Shown in pieces: positions 31,961-40,399 of a stretch of DNA of 41,679 bases; within the stretch, counting starts at the first letter, position 1; each line of letters starts with the position of its first letter. The position numbers and the translations under genes are program-made. Source of the stretch: an uncultured Collinsella sp. (GTDB lineage Bacteria > Actinomycetota > Coriobacteriia > Coriobacteriales > Coriobacteriaceae); contig UQIK01000022.1 in NCBI GenBank assembly GCA_900541125.1, positions 1 to 41,679 of the forward strand, given 5' to 3'. Below the pieces are notes generated by a model that had not been told where the DNA came from, did no database searches, and saw only the letters and a list, made by a program, of their open reading frames with translations.

Positions 31961-33712
31961 ATGGAAACGATCATCAACGTCGACGATGTCTCGTTCTCCT
32001 ATGGCACGCAGACCGAGCAGGCGCTCAGCCACATCTCGCTCAGCGTGAACAAGGGAGATTTCATCGGCATCATCGGGCCCTCAGGCGCCGGCAAGTCCAC
32101 GCTTGCCGCCTGCCTGTCGGGCGCCGTGCCCCACCACTACACCGGCACGTTCTTTGGGTCCGTCATGGTCGACGGCCACGACACCTGCGAAGTCTCGCTC
32201 ACCGACGTGTCGCAAATCGTCGGCAGTGTGCTGCAGGATATCGACACGCAGATGGTCGCCTCGGTCGTCGAGGACGAGATGCTCTTTGGCCTCGAGAACT
32301 TTGGCGTTCCCCACGACCAGATCGAGCGGCGCGTGAGCGAAACGCTCGAGACCGTCGGCATCAGCGACCTGCGCGACCGCGAGATCGCCACCCTCTCGGG
32401 CGGACAGAAGCAAAAGGTAGCCATCGCCGCCATCCTCGCCATGCGTCCGCGCGTCTTGGTTCTCGACGAGCCCACCGCGGCACTCGACCCCGCTAGCTCC
32501 ACGTTGGTCTTCGAGACGCTGCGTGAGGCAAACCGCGCACTTGGAATCACCATCGTCGTCGTTGAGCAAAAGGTCGCCCTGCTCTCGGAGTACTGCAACC
32601 GCGTGCTCGTGCTCAACCATGGCGAAATTGCGCTGCAGGGCGAGCCACACGAGGTCTTCGCGCATACCGATGAGCTCCGTGCCATCGGCGTCGACTGTCC
32701 CCGCGTCACGCGCATCTTCAATAGCCTCGAGGCCGATGGTCTGGCAAGCGGTACCCCTTGCTTGGATGTCGATGAGGCCGAGCGCCTGATTTCGGGCATC
32801 GTCGACCCCGCACACGCGGCCATCGAAGCCCAGACGCCCGCCGGTTCCCCGCATGCACCGTCGTTGCGCCCTCATGCCAAGGACGCCGAGCCCGTACTCA
32901 CCTTCGACCATGTTGAGTTTGCCTATCCCAATGGCGGCGCCGCCGTCCACGACCTCAACCTGACCCTCTATCCCGGCGAGCTCGTGGGCATCGTCGGCCA
33001 GAACGGTGCCGGCAAGACCACGCTCACCAAGCTGCTCACAGGCCTGCTTAAGCCCGCCTCGGGCAGCGTGCGCGTCACGGGACTGGATACCGCAGCCGTT
33101 CCCACGAGCCGCATCGCTCGCGAGGTCGCGACCCTCTTCCAAAACCCCGACCGCCAGATCTGCAAGGACACCGTGCTCAACGAGGTCGCCTTTGGCCTGG
33201 AGCTTGCCGGCATCGACCGTGCCGAGGCTCTGCGTCGCGCCCAGCTCGTCATCGACCGCTTTGGCTTGCCGGCCGACGAGGCGCCCTTCTCGCTCTCGCG
33301 CGGTCAGCGACAAATGGTGGCGCTTGCCTCCGTCGTAGTGGTTGAGCCCAAGATCGTCGTGCTCGACGAGCCCACGAGCGGCCTTGATTACCGCGAGTGC
33401 ATGACCGTCATGGAAACCGTGCGCACCATGGCCGAGCGCGGTTGCGCCGTCATCATGGTCTGCCACGACATGGAAGTTGTCTCCGACTTTGCCGAGCGCA
33501 TCGTGGTAATGGCCGACGGTCGCATCCTCGACCGCGGCCGCACGCACGAGCTATTCTCGAACATCGATCTCATGCGGCGTGCCTACGTGGAGCCTCCCCA
33601 GGTTATTGAACTCTCGCGCCGTCTGGCATCTTCCGTCTCGCCCGCTTTTGCGCAGGTGAGCGAGGTCACCGATGTCGTTCGAATTACCAAGGAGATGGTC
33701 CACCGTGGTTAA
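31961..33712 (+). CDS. ECF transporter ATPase, fused EcfA-EcfA'
   Basis: This 583-residue protein joins two complete ABC domains. Domain 1 has Walker A GPSGAGKST (39-47), LSGGQKQKVAIA and LVLDEPTAALD. Domain 2 has GQNGAGKTT (346-354), LSRGQRQMVALASV and VLDEPTSGLD. A variable linker of about 50 residues (near 265-305) lies between. In most ECF systems these are two separate genes. It powers uptake through EcfT and the S component at the inner face of the membrane. AAAGG lies six bases before ATG 31961. Its end overlaps ecfT by eight bases. Confidence 0.94.
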   Translation: METIINVDDVSFSYGTQTEQALSHISLSVNKGDFIGIIGPSGAGKSTLAACLSGAVPHHYTGTFFGSVMVDGHDTCEVSLTDVSQIVGSVLQDIDTQMVASVVEDEMLFGLENFGVPHDQIERRVSETLETVGISDLRDREIATLSGGQKQKVAIAAILAMRPRVLVLDEPTAALDPASSTLVFETLREANRALGITIVVVEQKVALLSEYCNRVLVLNHGEIALQGEPHEVFAHTDELRAIGVDCPRVTRIFNSLEADGLASGTPCLDVDEAERLISGIVDPAHAAIEAQTPAGSPHAPSLRPHAKDAEPVLTFDHVEFAYPNGGAAVHDLNLTLYPGELVGIVGQNGAGKTTLTKLLTGLLKPASGSVRVTGLDTAAVPTSRIAREVATLFQNPDRQICKDTVLNEVAFGLELAGIDRAEALRRAQLVIDRFGLPADEAPFSLSRGQRQMVALASVVVVEPKIVVLDEPTSGLDYRECMTVMETVRTMAERGCAVIMVCHDMEVVSDFAERIVVMADGRILDRGRTHELFSNIDLMRRAYVEPPQVIELSRRLASSVSPAFAQVSEVTDVVRITKEMVHRG

Positions 33713-34451
33713 CGTCATCGACTACATGCCGGGCCATACGCTGCTGCATCGCCTGAACCCCGTCGTCAAACTGGGCCTCGCTGCCGCCATCATCGTCGGC
33801 ATCTTCTTGTCCGACACCTACGTGGCGCTGCTGGGCTTTTTGGCACTCACCCTTGCGCTGGGTGCCTATGCCGGCGTCGTCGACCGTCTGCTCTCGCTGC
33901 TCAAGTTGCTGATTCCGCTCGCGCTTATCATGCTGGTGCTCCAGCTGGCCTTTATGCGCGATGGCAACGTAGTGTGGGGTTTTATCACCGACACGGGCCT
34001 CATCACGGGATCGAAGGCCTGCCTGCGCCTGCTGGGTGTGGCGTTACCACTCATCCTCATGCTCATGGTGACCAAGCTCAACGACCTTGCCAACGCCTGC
34101 GTCGAGGTGCTGCACGTACCGTATCGCTATGCCTTCACCTTTACCACGGCGCTGCGCTTTGTGCCGGTGTTTGGTCAGGAGATGAACGCCATCATGGAGG
34201 CGCAGACCGCACGCGGCGTCGAGTACGACACCAAGAACCCCATCAAGAAGCTTAAGCTCATGCTGCCACTGTGCGTGCCACTGCTCATCTCGAGCGTGGG
34301 CAAGACCGATGCCACAGCCTTGGCGGCAGAACAGCGCGGCTTCTATCTGCGTACGCGCGCCAGCTCGTACAAGCGCTACCCCATCAAGGGCCTGGACATC
34401 GCCGTGCTCATCGTCAGCATCGCCCTCATCGCCATCGGCTTCCTGTTCTAG
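33705..34451 (+). CDS. ecfT: ECF transporter transmembrane subunit EcfT
   Basis: This 248-residue membrane protein has about five helices and links the S component to the ATPases. The coupling helices carry the two short Arg motifs QTARGVEYD and AAEQRGFYLRTRAS, and the segment PYRYAFTFTTALRFVPVF is typical of the family. GTG 33705 is taken as start because AAGGAG lies ten bases upstream and conserved sequence begins there; the ATG at 33672 lies inside the ATPase coding region. The eight-base overlap with the ATPase gene implies coupled translation. A strong terminator follows. Confidence 0.93.
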   Translation: MVNVIDYMPGHTLLHRLNPVVKLGLAAAIIVGIFLSDTYVALLGFLALTLALGAYAGVVDRLLSLLKLLIPLALIMLVLQLAFMRDGNVVWGFITDTGLITGSKACLRLLGVALPLILMLMVTKLNDLANACVEVLHVPYRYAFTFTTALRFVPVFGQEMNAIMEAQTARGVEYDTKNPIKKLKLMLPLCVPLLISSVGKTDATALAAEQRGFYLRTRASSYKRYPIKGLDIAVLIVSIALIAIGFLF

Positions 34452-34480
34452 TTCACCACCGACAGCAACCGCCCAACGCA

Positions 34481-34517
34481 AAAGGCCTCGGCTCGCACCA
34501 AACGAGCCGAGGCCTTT
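34481..34517 (+). terminator. Terminator of the ECF operon
   Basis: AAAGGCCTCGGCTCG (34481-34495) pairs perfectly with CGAGCCGAGGCCTTT (34503-34517) around a 7-nt loop. The run of T is short on the plus strand. Confidence 0.88.
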
Positions 34518-34528
34518 ACTGTTTCACA

Positions 34529-34569
34529 GATAAAACCCACCAAAATTAACCTGTCCCTTTTTGGCGGGT
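34529..34569 (-). terminator. Terminator of the racemase gene
   Basis: ACCCACCAAAA (34535-34545) pairs with TTTTGGCGGGT (34559-34569), with one mismatch-type pair. On the minus strand TTTATC follows. It serves the gene ending at 34576. Confidence 0.8.
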
Positions 34570-34575
34570 CGGAAG

Positions 34576-35322
34576 CTAGAGGCGGTAGGGGGCGCCGCTG
34601 CGGATAATGGATTCGCGCACCAGGACGTCCATGGCGTCGAGGGTGATCTCAGGCATCTCTCGGTACTTCTGCAGCACCGAGAGCTCGGTGCAGGCCAGAA
34701 TGACGCGGTCGCAGCCGCTACGGGCAAACTCCCACATCACGCGATCGAACTTATCCATATCGGGCTCACGTCCGGCCTTCACATCATCGTAGATAAGCGA
34801 CATCACATCGTTCTGACGTTTCTCGCTGGGATAGACAACCTCAACACCCGCAGCCTTACATTCGCGGCCGTAGACGCCCGCGCCCACGGTTCCGTCGGTG
34901 CCCATGATGCCAATCTTGTGCACCGGCTCGGCCGGCATACTCAGGTTGGGGTCGAACTCGCACTCCCCCATCACCGCACCGGCCAGAGCATAGCGCACCG
35001 ACTCACGCGGCATGTGGATAATCGGCACCTTCGTAAACGACTGGATCTGGTCGTAGAAGTAGTGTGACGTGTTGCAGGGAATGGCAATGTGCGCACAGCC
35101 CAGCGACTCGAGTGCCTGGGCACACTCTTTCATGGTCGCCAGCAGCTTGGCATGCTCGCCGGTCTTAATGGCCAGCGTGCGGTCGGGCATGGTCGACTTG
35201 GAGAGCACCACCATGTCGATATGTTCCTGATCGCAGGCAGCAGCCGTATGACGCACCACCTGGTCGTAGTAATACGACGTGGCCTCGGCGCCCATGCCGC
35301 CGATAACTCCCAGCTTTTCCAT
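34576..35322 (-). CDS. Aspartate/glutamate racemase family protein
   Basis: This 248-residue protein of the Asp/Glu racemase superfamily starts MEKLGVIGGMG. The two catalytic cysteines are Cys83 (IPCNTSHYF) and Cys211 (LACTELS). It probably makes D-aspartate for the adjacent ATP-grasp ligase; D-Asp specificity is inferred from that neighbour and from the CNTSH pattern. AAGGAGG lies before ATG 35322, and a 28-codon extension to 35406 has no support. It follows the ligase by 84 bp on the same strand. Glutamate racemase (MurI) is less likely because of sequence style and context. Confidence 0.9.
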   Translation of the reverse strand: MEKLGVIGGMGAEATSYYYDQVVRHTAAACDQEHIDMVVLSKSTMPDRTLAIKTGEHAKLLATMKECAQALESLGCAHIAIPCNTSHYFYDQIQSFTKVPIIHMPRESVRYALAGAVMGECEFDPNLSMPAEPVHKIGIMGTDGTVGAGVYGRECKAAGVEVVYPSEKRQNDVMSLIYDDVKAGREPDMDKFDRVMWEFARSGCDRVILACTELSVLQKYREMPEITLDAMDVLVRESIIRSGAPYRL

Positions 35323-35406
35323 CGCCGCCTCCTTGGTGACGCTTGCGCAATTGCGCGTATCATACCCGCGCCCGCCCGATGCAAACCGGACGGGCGCCAC
35401 GCTCAT

Positions 35407-36663
35407 CTACTTGTAATACGTCTTGAACAGCTTAAAGTGGCGCAGCTTGGTGTGCCACATGCGCAGCCAGCGGTTAAAGACAAAGTCGCCCTTCATAAAC
35501 GAAGGGTCGGCGCCCTTGCCTTCCTTGTCCAGGCGATGCACCTTAGCGCGCAGCTCGGGATCCTTGACGTATTTGTCGACGACGCCCATGGGGACGACCA
35601 TCCACAGGGCCTCGTCCTGAGCCGTCACAAACTCCGGCTCAAATGGACGGTTGAACACATACTCGTCCACCACATACTTGGCAACGTTAAAGCCGCTGTT
35701 GGTGACGTAGTAGTTGCTGCGGCCCTGGCGCGTGTTGAAATCGAAGAACTTAAACGAGCCGTCGCGCTCGTCGTACTTAACGTCAAAGTTGGAATATCCC
35801 ACAAAGTGAAGGTCCTCGAGCAACTTGCGCACGCCGCCCATGAGCTCGTCATTGGGCTCGGTGATGATACAGGCGTGGTTGCCGACACCGTGAGGCTGAT
35901 GCTCCTCGAGCAGCACATGGCCCAGGCACATCATGCGCACCTTGCCGTTGCGGTCGGAATAGCTGGTGAGCACGCGCATGTACTCGTCGTTGCCGGGCAC
36001 GCGATCCTGCAAGATCAGATCGTCGGTGTAGCCGCTGGCATACGAATCGCGAATGACCTGTTCCAGCTCGGCGCGGTCGGCAATCTCATAGGCCTTCTTC
36101 TGGCCCTCGAACTCGTGCTGCCACCACATGATGCCGTCAGAAGGCTTCAGAATCATCGGGTAGGGAAAATCGATCTGGTCGAGCACCTCGGCAGGTGCCT
36201 CGCCTTGGTCGTTCAGCATCGCCATGGTGAAGGTAAAGGTATGCGGATAAGGCACGCCATGCTTCTCGCACAGCTCGTAGAAGATCTCCTTCTTCTGGCA
36301 CTGCTCGAGCATGCTGTAGGGCGCGTAGGGAGCGACGATGTTATCCGCCAGCTCATGGGCATCCTTGGCCTGAGCCACGAGGGCAACGTAGTTGTCGCCA
36401 CAGCCCACAAGGACAATCGTCTTATCGGCATGCGCTTGGGCAATGCCGTTGACGGTTTTGAGCATCACGGGCATGGTGTCGATATCCACGTTGGGCGTGT
36501 AGTCGATAATCTGGCTGCGGTACGCGGGACCCGTCTGGTACTTGCCAAAGACCAGACTCTTGACCTGGTACTCCTCGTAGAAGGCGCGCGCCACCGAATA
36601 GGCGTTGATGTCGCCACCGAGCAGCACGGGAATGAACTCGCGCTCTGTAAATTGCAATGCCAT
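35407..36663 (-). CDS. ATP-grasp carboxylate-amine ligase, probable D-aspartate ligase
   Basis: This 418-residue ATP-grasp protein has an N-terminal Rossmann-like part (about 1-110) with VLLGGDINAYSVARAF. The ATP-grasp core contains PMILKPSDG, DLILQDRVPGNDEYMRV and the metal-binding FKFFDFNTRQGRSNYY. The resemblance and the racemase neighbour fit the Asl-type D-aspartate ligase, which adds D-Asp to the peptidoglycan stem before cross-linking, first described in Enterococcus faecium next to a racemase gene. AGGAAG lies five bases before ATG 36663. A candidate promoter (TTGGGC, 18 bp, TAGAAT) lies at 36720-36749. A related amide-ligase role on another polymer cannot be excluded. Confidence 0.85.
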   Translation of the reverse strand: MALQFTEREFIPVLLGGDINAYSVARAFYEEYQVKSLVFGKYQTGPAYRSQIIDYTPNVDIDTMPVMLKTVNGIAQAHADKTIVLVGCGDNYVALVAQAKDAHELADNIVAPYAPYSMLEQCQKKEIFYELCEKHGVPYPHTFTFTMAMLNDQGEAPAEVLDQIDFPYPMILKPSDGIMWWQHEFEGQKKAYEIADRAELEQVIRDSYASGYTDDLILQDRVPGNDEYMRVLTSYSDRNGKVRMMCLGHVLLEEHQPHGVGNHACIITEPNDELMGGVRKLLEDLHFVGYSNFDVKYDERDGSFKFFDFNTRQGRSNYYVTNSGFNVAKYVVDEYVFNRPFEPEFVTAQDEALWMVVPMGVVDKYVKDPELRAKVHRLDKEGKGADPSFMKGDFVFNRWLRMWHTKLRHFKLFKTYYK

Positions 36664-36719
36664 GGAAACTTCCTATCATGAACTGCCCACACAACGGGCG
36701 GTCTTTGCGCAACTGATTT

Positions 36720-36749
36720 ATTCTAGCGTGCCAAGCCGCCGGCGCCCAA
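36720..36749 (-). promoter_or_regulatory. Candidate promoter of the ligase-racemase operon
   Basis: On the minus strand TTGGGC (36744-36749) and TAGAAT (36720-36725) are separated by 18 bp, about 57 bp upstream of the ligase ATG. Confidence 0.45.
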
Positions 36750-36830
36750 AGCTCCACCGTATCTATGGCAATCGACGCAATCGTCCAGCACGAAGGCGGC
36801 GCTCACCGTTGTATGACAATGGGCAATGAA

Positions 36831-36847
36831 CCTACCATTGTTGTAGG
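36831..36847. promoter_or_regulatory. Operator-like palindrome upstream of the MOSC gene
   Basis: CCTAC-CATTGTT-GTAGG forms a 5-bp inverted repeat with a symmetric look, 37 bp before the MOSC start. It overlaps a possible -10 (TACCAT). No cognate regulator is identified. Confidence 0.4.
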
Positions 36848-36883
36848 ATTCAACATGTTGCCCGCCCCGTCGAAAGGTGCACC

Positions 36884-37516
36884 GTGCCCCAGGCTCATCC
36901 GATCAACAACCCCATCATTGACGCCGCCAAGCGCGAACTTGCGGATCGTGCCCGGACGGCAGCTCCCCTACGCACCGCAAACGATGCTTACAACGGGCCT
37001 GCTCGTATCGTCTCAATCAACACGTCGGAGCACAAAGGCACTCGCAAGTCGCCCGTCGCCGATGGACGCGACACCGTCATCGAGCAATTTGGCCTCGCTA
37101 CCGATGCGCACGCCGGACATTGGCACCGCCAGGTCTCTTTTTTAGCCGCGGAGTCCATCCAGACGGCGCAGGCACGCGGGCTCGACGTACACGAGGGTGA
37201 CTTTGGAGAGAACTTCACCACGCAAGGCATCAATCTACTCTCGCTCCCCCTGGGAACGCAGCTCAAGATTGGCAACGATGTCCTGGTCGAAATCAGTCAG
37301 ATCGGTAAGGTCTGCCACACCCGCTGTGCCATCTACTATCTCGCCGGCGACTGCATCTTTCCCCACGAGGGCGTTTTCGGCGTGGTACTAAAGGGCGGAG
37401 AGGTCCATATCGGCGACGATATCCAGGTAGTCAAACTCGGCGACGGCACCTGTTCGTTCACCCCCGCCGAGGCGCTCGAAGAGATTGAGCAGGCTCGCCA
37501 GGAGGGCACGCTGTAG
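36884..37516 (+). CDS. MOSC domain protein
   Basis: This 210-residue MOSC-domain protein carries the beta-rich core RIVSINTSEHKGTRK, ATDAHAGHWHRQVSFLA, EGDFGENFTTQGINLLSLPLG and the conserved cysteine region GKVCHTRCAIYYLAG. MOSC proteins deliver or handle sulfur or bind molybdenum cofactor (YiiM, MOSC of mARC type). Start is GTG 36884 with AAAGG upstream. It stands alone; no Mo-cofactor genes are nearby, so its partner enzyme is unknown. Confidence 0.88.
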   Translation: MPQAHPINNPIIDAAKRELADRARTAAPLRTANDAYNGPARIVSINTSEHKGTRKSPVADGRDTVIEQFGLATDAHAGHWHRQVSFLAAESIQTAQARGLDVHEGDFGENFTTQGINLLSLPLGTQLKIGNDVLVEISQIGKVCHTRCAIYYLAGDCIFPHEGVFGVVLKGGEVHIGDDIQVVKLGDGTCSFTPAEALEEIEQARQEGTL

Positions 37517-37750
37517 TTGTAAAACCCCACGTTGAGATAGCTTTTACAGCCCCAAACCCCTCTTAAACAGGCCCCCGTAACGTTAAAGTTGAACTCTATG
37601 GTTTCTCAACAATTCATCATAACTGCAGGTCAAAGCCAAAGCCTCAAGTTCAACTTGACCCTTTGGGACCTTTAAGGTTCAAGTTGAGGTCGAAAGCAGT
37701 AGTAGAATACCGTTCGAACCATAACCTACGATTGATTGCAGAGGGACTGG
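37517..37750. promoter_or_regulatory. Control region with AAGTTGA palindromes
   Basis: Three related palindromic sites lie here: AGTT-G-AACT (37587-37595), the perfect TCAAGTT-C-AACTTGA (37644-37658), and GGTTCAAGTTGAGG (37676-37689). ACCTT-T-AAGGT lies between the last two. TAGAAT (37703-37708) is a possible -10 box with the last site over its -35 area. TGTAAAA/TTTTACA (37518-37548) is a weak hairpin after the MOSC gene. Confidence 0.5.
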
Positions 37751-38884
37751 ATGCAGCATTCGAATCATCGCACCGCAGCGCTCATTGCGTCGAAGCCGGC
37801 TCGTATCATCACGAGCGCCGCGCTCGCCGTTGCGCTGACGGCCACGCCGATGCTCTCCCCCGTTGCGGCGTATGCCGCCTCGCAGGCAACGCAGGACCAG
37901 CTTTCCGCAGCCCAGCAGAAGATCGAAGCCGCCACGAGCGCCTACAACGACGCCCGCACCAAACTCGATGACCTGCAAAAGCAGATTGACTCCAATGAGG
38001 CAAGCATCGAGGAAATCGAGGCCAAGCTTCCCGAGCAGCAGGCCAAGGCAAGCTCCGCCATGCGCGATCTGTACAAGTATCAGAAGGGCACCAATCCCAT
38101 CGTGAGCTTCCTGGTCAACGCACAGAGCCTGGGTGAGTTCATCACGACCTGCAAATACACCAACCAGATCACGAGCTCGAGCGTCGACGAGATCGAACAG
38201 CTCAATAACATGCAAACCGAACTCGAGCAGAACAAGGCCGAGCTCCAGCAGGCCAAGTCTCAGCTTGAGGCAGAGCAGAAAAACGCCGAGGATGCGCTGG
38301 CGCAGGCCCAGCAGCTCCGCAGCGAGGCACAGGCAAAAGCCGAGCAGGAAAATGCCGCCGAGCTTGCCAAGCTTGAGGCCGATAAGGCCGCTGCCGCCGA
38401 GAAGCTCTCGGGCGAGGGCGTGAGCGGCAGCAATTCCAGCAGCCAGGCCACCAACACCAACACCACTATCGACACCACGGTGAACAACGCCAACACCGGT
38501 AGCTCCGATTACGATTCGTTCATTAATGAGTGGACGAGCCGCATCGACAATTATCTCGCCGGCTCCCCCATGGCAGGCCAGGGCTACAACTTTGCCGTCG
38601 CCGCTTGGAATACCGGTGTCGATCCCCGTTGGTCCCCTGCTATCGCCTGCATCGAGAGCACCAAGGGTGCTTATTGTGCCAATTCTTACAACGCCTGGGG
38701 CTGGAGTGCACGTGGCGGCGGTTGGCGCAGCTTCGGCAGCTGGAGCGAAGGCATCTCCGCTCACGTTGCCTATCTGGGCGCCAACTACGGCTCCACCCTT
38801 ACCCCGGCAGCGGCCAAAAAGTACTGCCCGCCCACGTGGCAGGACTGGTACAACAAAGTCGCCGCTCAGATGAACCGCATCTAA
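37751..38884 (+). CDS. Secreted coiled-coil cell-wall protein with C-terminal lysozyme-like domain
   Basis: This 377-residue exported protein has a signal peptide over about 1-43 (cut near AAYAA). A long Gln/Glu/Ala-rich coiled coil follows (about 48-215), similar to the N-terminal part of CwlO-type peptidoglycan hydrolases. A Ser/Thr/Asn linker then leads to a C-terminal domain (about 255-377) with SPAIACIESTKG, NAWGWSARGGGWR and EGISAHVAYLGANYG. This resembles glucosaminidase/transglycosylase-like folds, and Glu of IES is a candidate catalytic acid, an inference. GAGGG precedes ATG 37751. Terminated by a strong hairpin. Confidence 0.82.
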   Translation: MQHSNHRTAALIASKPARIITSAALAVALTATPMLSPVAAYAASQATQDQLSAAQQKIEAATSAYNDARTKLDDLQKQIDSNEASIEEIEAKLPEQQAKASSAMRDLYKYQKGTNPIVSFLVNAQSLGEFITTCKYTNQITSSSVDEIEQLNNMQTELEQNKAELQQAKSQLEAEQKNAEDALAQAQQLRSEAQAKAEQENAAELAKLEADKAAAAEKLSGEGVSGSNSSSQATNTNTTIDTTVNNANTGSSDYDSFINEWTSRIDNYLAGSPMAGQGYNFAVAAWNTGVDPRWSPAIACIESTKGAYCANSYNAWGWSARGGGWRSFGSWSEGISAHVAYLGANYGSTLTPAAAKKYCPPTWQDWYNKVAAQMNRI

Positions 38885-38894
38885 GTGCAACTGC

Positions 38895-38921
38895 AAAGGG
38901 CCCCAATGGGGCCCTTTTCTT
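38895..38921. terminator. Terminator between convergent genes
   Basis: AAAGGGCCCC (38895-38904) pairs perfectly with GGGGCCCTTT (38908-38917) around AAT, and the plus strand continues TCTTTT. It ends the wall-protein gene and may also end the kinase transcript. Confidence 0.9.
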
Positions 38922-40301
38922 TTAGGTAGCGGAGGTATCGACGACGCCGGTCGCATTGGCAACCGCGACTATGACGATCATGCATAGGAGCAGCACACCC
39001 AATGCCTTGAGCCAGAGTTTCGCGAGTTTCTTGCCGCGATAGCTGTCGAGCAGTGCGAATCGCCGACGAAGACGACGCTTGTCGAACAGCGCAAAATGCA
39101 TAAGCACCATAAGGCCATCGACAAAGAAAAAATACTCGATTATGAGAAGCCACGTCGGGTAGCTTTGGTTTGCTCCCGTGGGGTGAAAGACGGCAAAGTG
39201 ACTTCCGGCAAAGAACACAAGCAGCGAGAAGCAGACGAGCGTATTCCAAATGCGCCCCAGAGACTCCGGAACGCGAGAGAGCAGACCGTATGCAGCGGAG
39301 GTGGCAGGCCTAGGAAGCTCTGCGGGGTTTCGGAGCCCTTGGGGCGTCAACCCCGTCTCCAAGGCCGGAGTATGGACAAGCGCAGGCGCAGGAGGCCGCA
39401 CGGGGTGAATCAGGTCGTATGCCGCGCGCGTCGCCCGTCCCAACGCTTCCGCACTCGCAAAACGCTTGGCCGGGTCGAGCGCCATCGACATGCAGATGAC
39501 ATCGGCCAGTGGAGTGGGAATGCCACGCGCCTCGCATTGCTCGCGCATGTCAAGCCCTGGTTTAGGGTCGACTCCCGTCAAGCAGAAGAACAACAGGGCG
39601 CCAAGTGCGTAGACGTCGCTTCGCACACTCGTCTGCCCAAACCCATACTGCTCGGGCGGCGCATAGGGCCGTGTCCCAAACTTGACGGTATCGGTATCGG
39701 CGCCATCGCGCCATACGCGCGCGATCCCCAAGTCGATAATCACCAGCGATGAAAACGTCAGGCCGTCATCAGGCGTATAGTTGGCACCTGTCACGATGAT
39801 ATTCGACGGCTTGAGGTCGCGATGGATCACCGGCGCCGACGTCTCCCCCGCCATCGCAAAACCGGCGTGGAGCTCGCCCACGGCATCGCATAGGGCAGGA
39901 TACAATTCGTGCGCATAATCGGGGGTGGCTCCCAGACGGTCCGCCAGCGCCCCGAGTGTCTCCCCTTCGATGTATTCCATAACCACGTTGAGCTCGTCGC
40001 CCGCACGACGACAATCGACGATTCTGGGCAGGTGCTCAAAACGCCTACCTGCCCGCTGAGCGGCAAACAGACGCTCGTATGCCCCACCGATTTGAGCCGA
40101 AGCATCGATGCGCTTACGGACAAAGGGGCCGAGCGAACCACCGCCGGTTCCTTCAAAGTACACGAGCTCGGTTGTTTCAACGGACGAGCGCTTAAGTACA
40201 CGCTCCACGCGATAGCTGTCGTCGCGATCGAGCGACGCCAGGTGCTCGGCAAGCGCTGCGGTCAGCTCGTCATTGGAATATGTTGGGGTCTGAGTATCCA
40301 T
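38922..40301 (-). CDS. Membrane Ser/Thr protein kinase
   Basis: This 459-residue eukaryotic-type kinase has Lys63 in VRKRID, the catalytic HRDLKPSN (His160 to Asn167) and the metal site DLG (Asp190, where DFG is usual). The activation segment FGTRPYAPPEQYG and SDVYALG complete it. The kinase domain is N-terminal and cytosolic. A Pro-rich linker (about 300-330) leads to three membrane helices (351-372, 383-406, 431-450). There is no extracellular PASTA region, unlike PknB/PrkC. ATG 40301 is chosen because GGAGG lies just upstream, although the spacing is only two bases. It follows the HTH gene by about 100 bp on the same strand. Confidence 0.9.
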   Translation of the reverse strand: MDTQTPTYSNDELTAALAEHLASLDRDDSYRVERVLKRSSVETTELVYFEGTGGGSLGPFVRKRIDASAQIGGAYERLFAAQRAGRRFEHLPRIVDCRRAGDELNVVMEYIEGETLGALADRLGATPDYAHELYPALCDAVGELHAGFAMAGETSAPVIHRDLKPSNIIVTGANYTPDDGLTFSSLVIIDLGIARVWRDGADTDTVKFGTRPYAPPEQYGFGQTSVRSDVYALGALLFFCLTGVDPKPGLDMREQCEARGIPTPLADVICMSMALDPAKRFASAEALGRATRAAYDLIHPVRPPAPALVHTPALETGLTPQGLRNPAELPRPATSAAYGLLSRVPESLGRIWNTLVCFSLLVFFAGSHFAVFHPTGANQSYPTWLLIIEYFFFVDGLMVLMHFALFDKRRLRRRFALLDSYRGKKLAKLWLKALGVLLLCMIVIVAVANATGVVDTSAT

Positions 40302-40399
40302 AGCCTCCATCATAGCGCAGGGCGCAGACACCCCATGGCATCCGCGCCCCGTTCGTTTGCATCGTTGTTCGACAGCTCCACCGGCTCAGATATCAGCCG

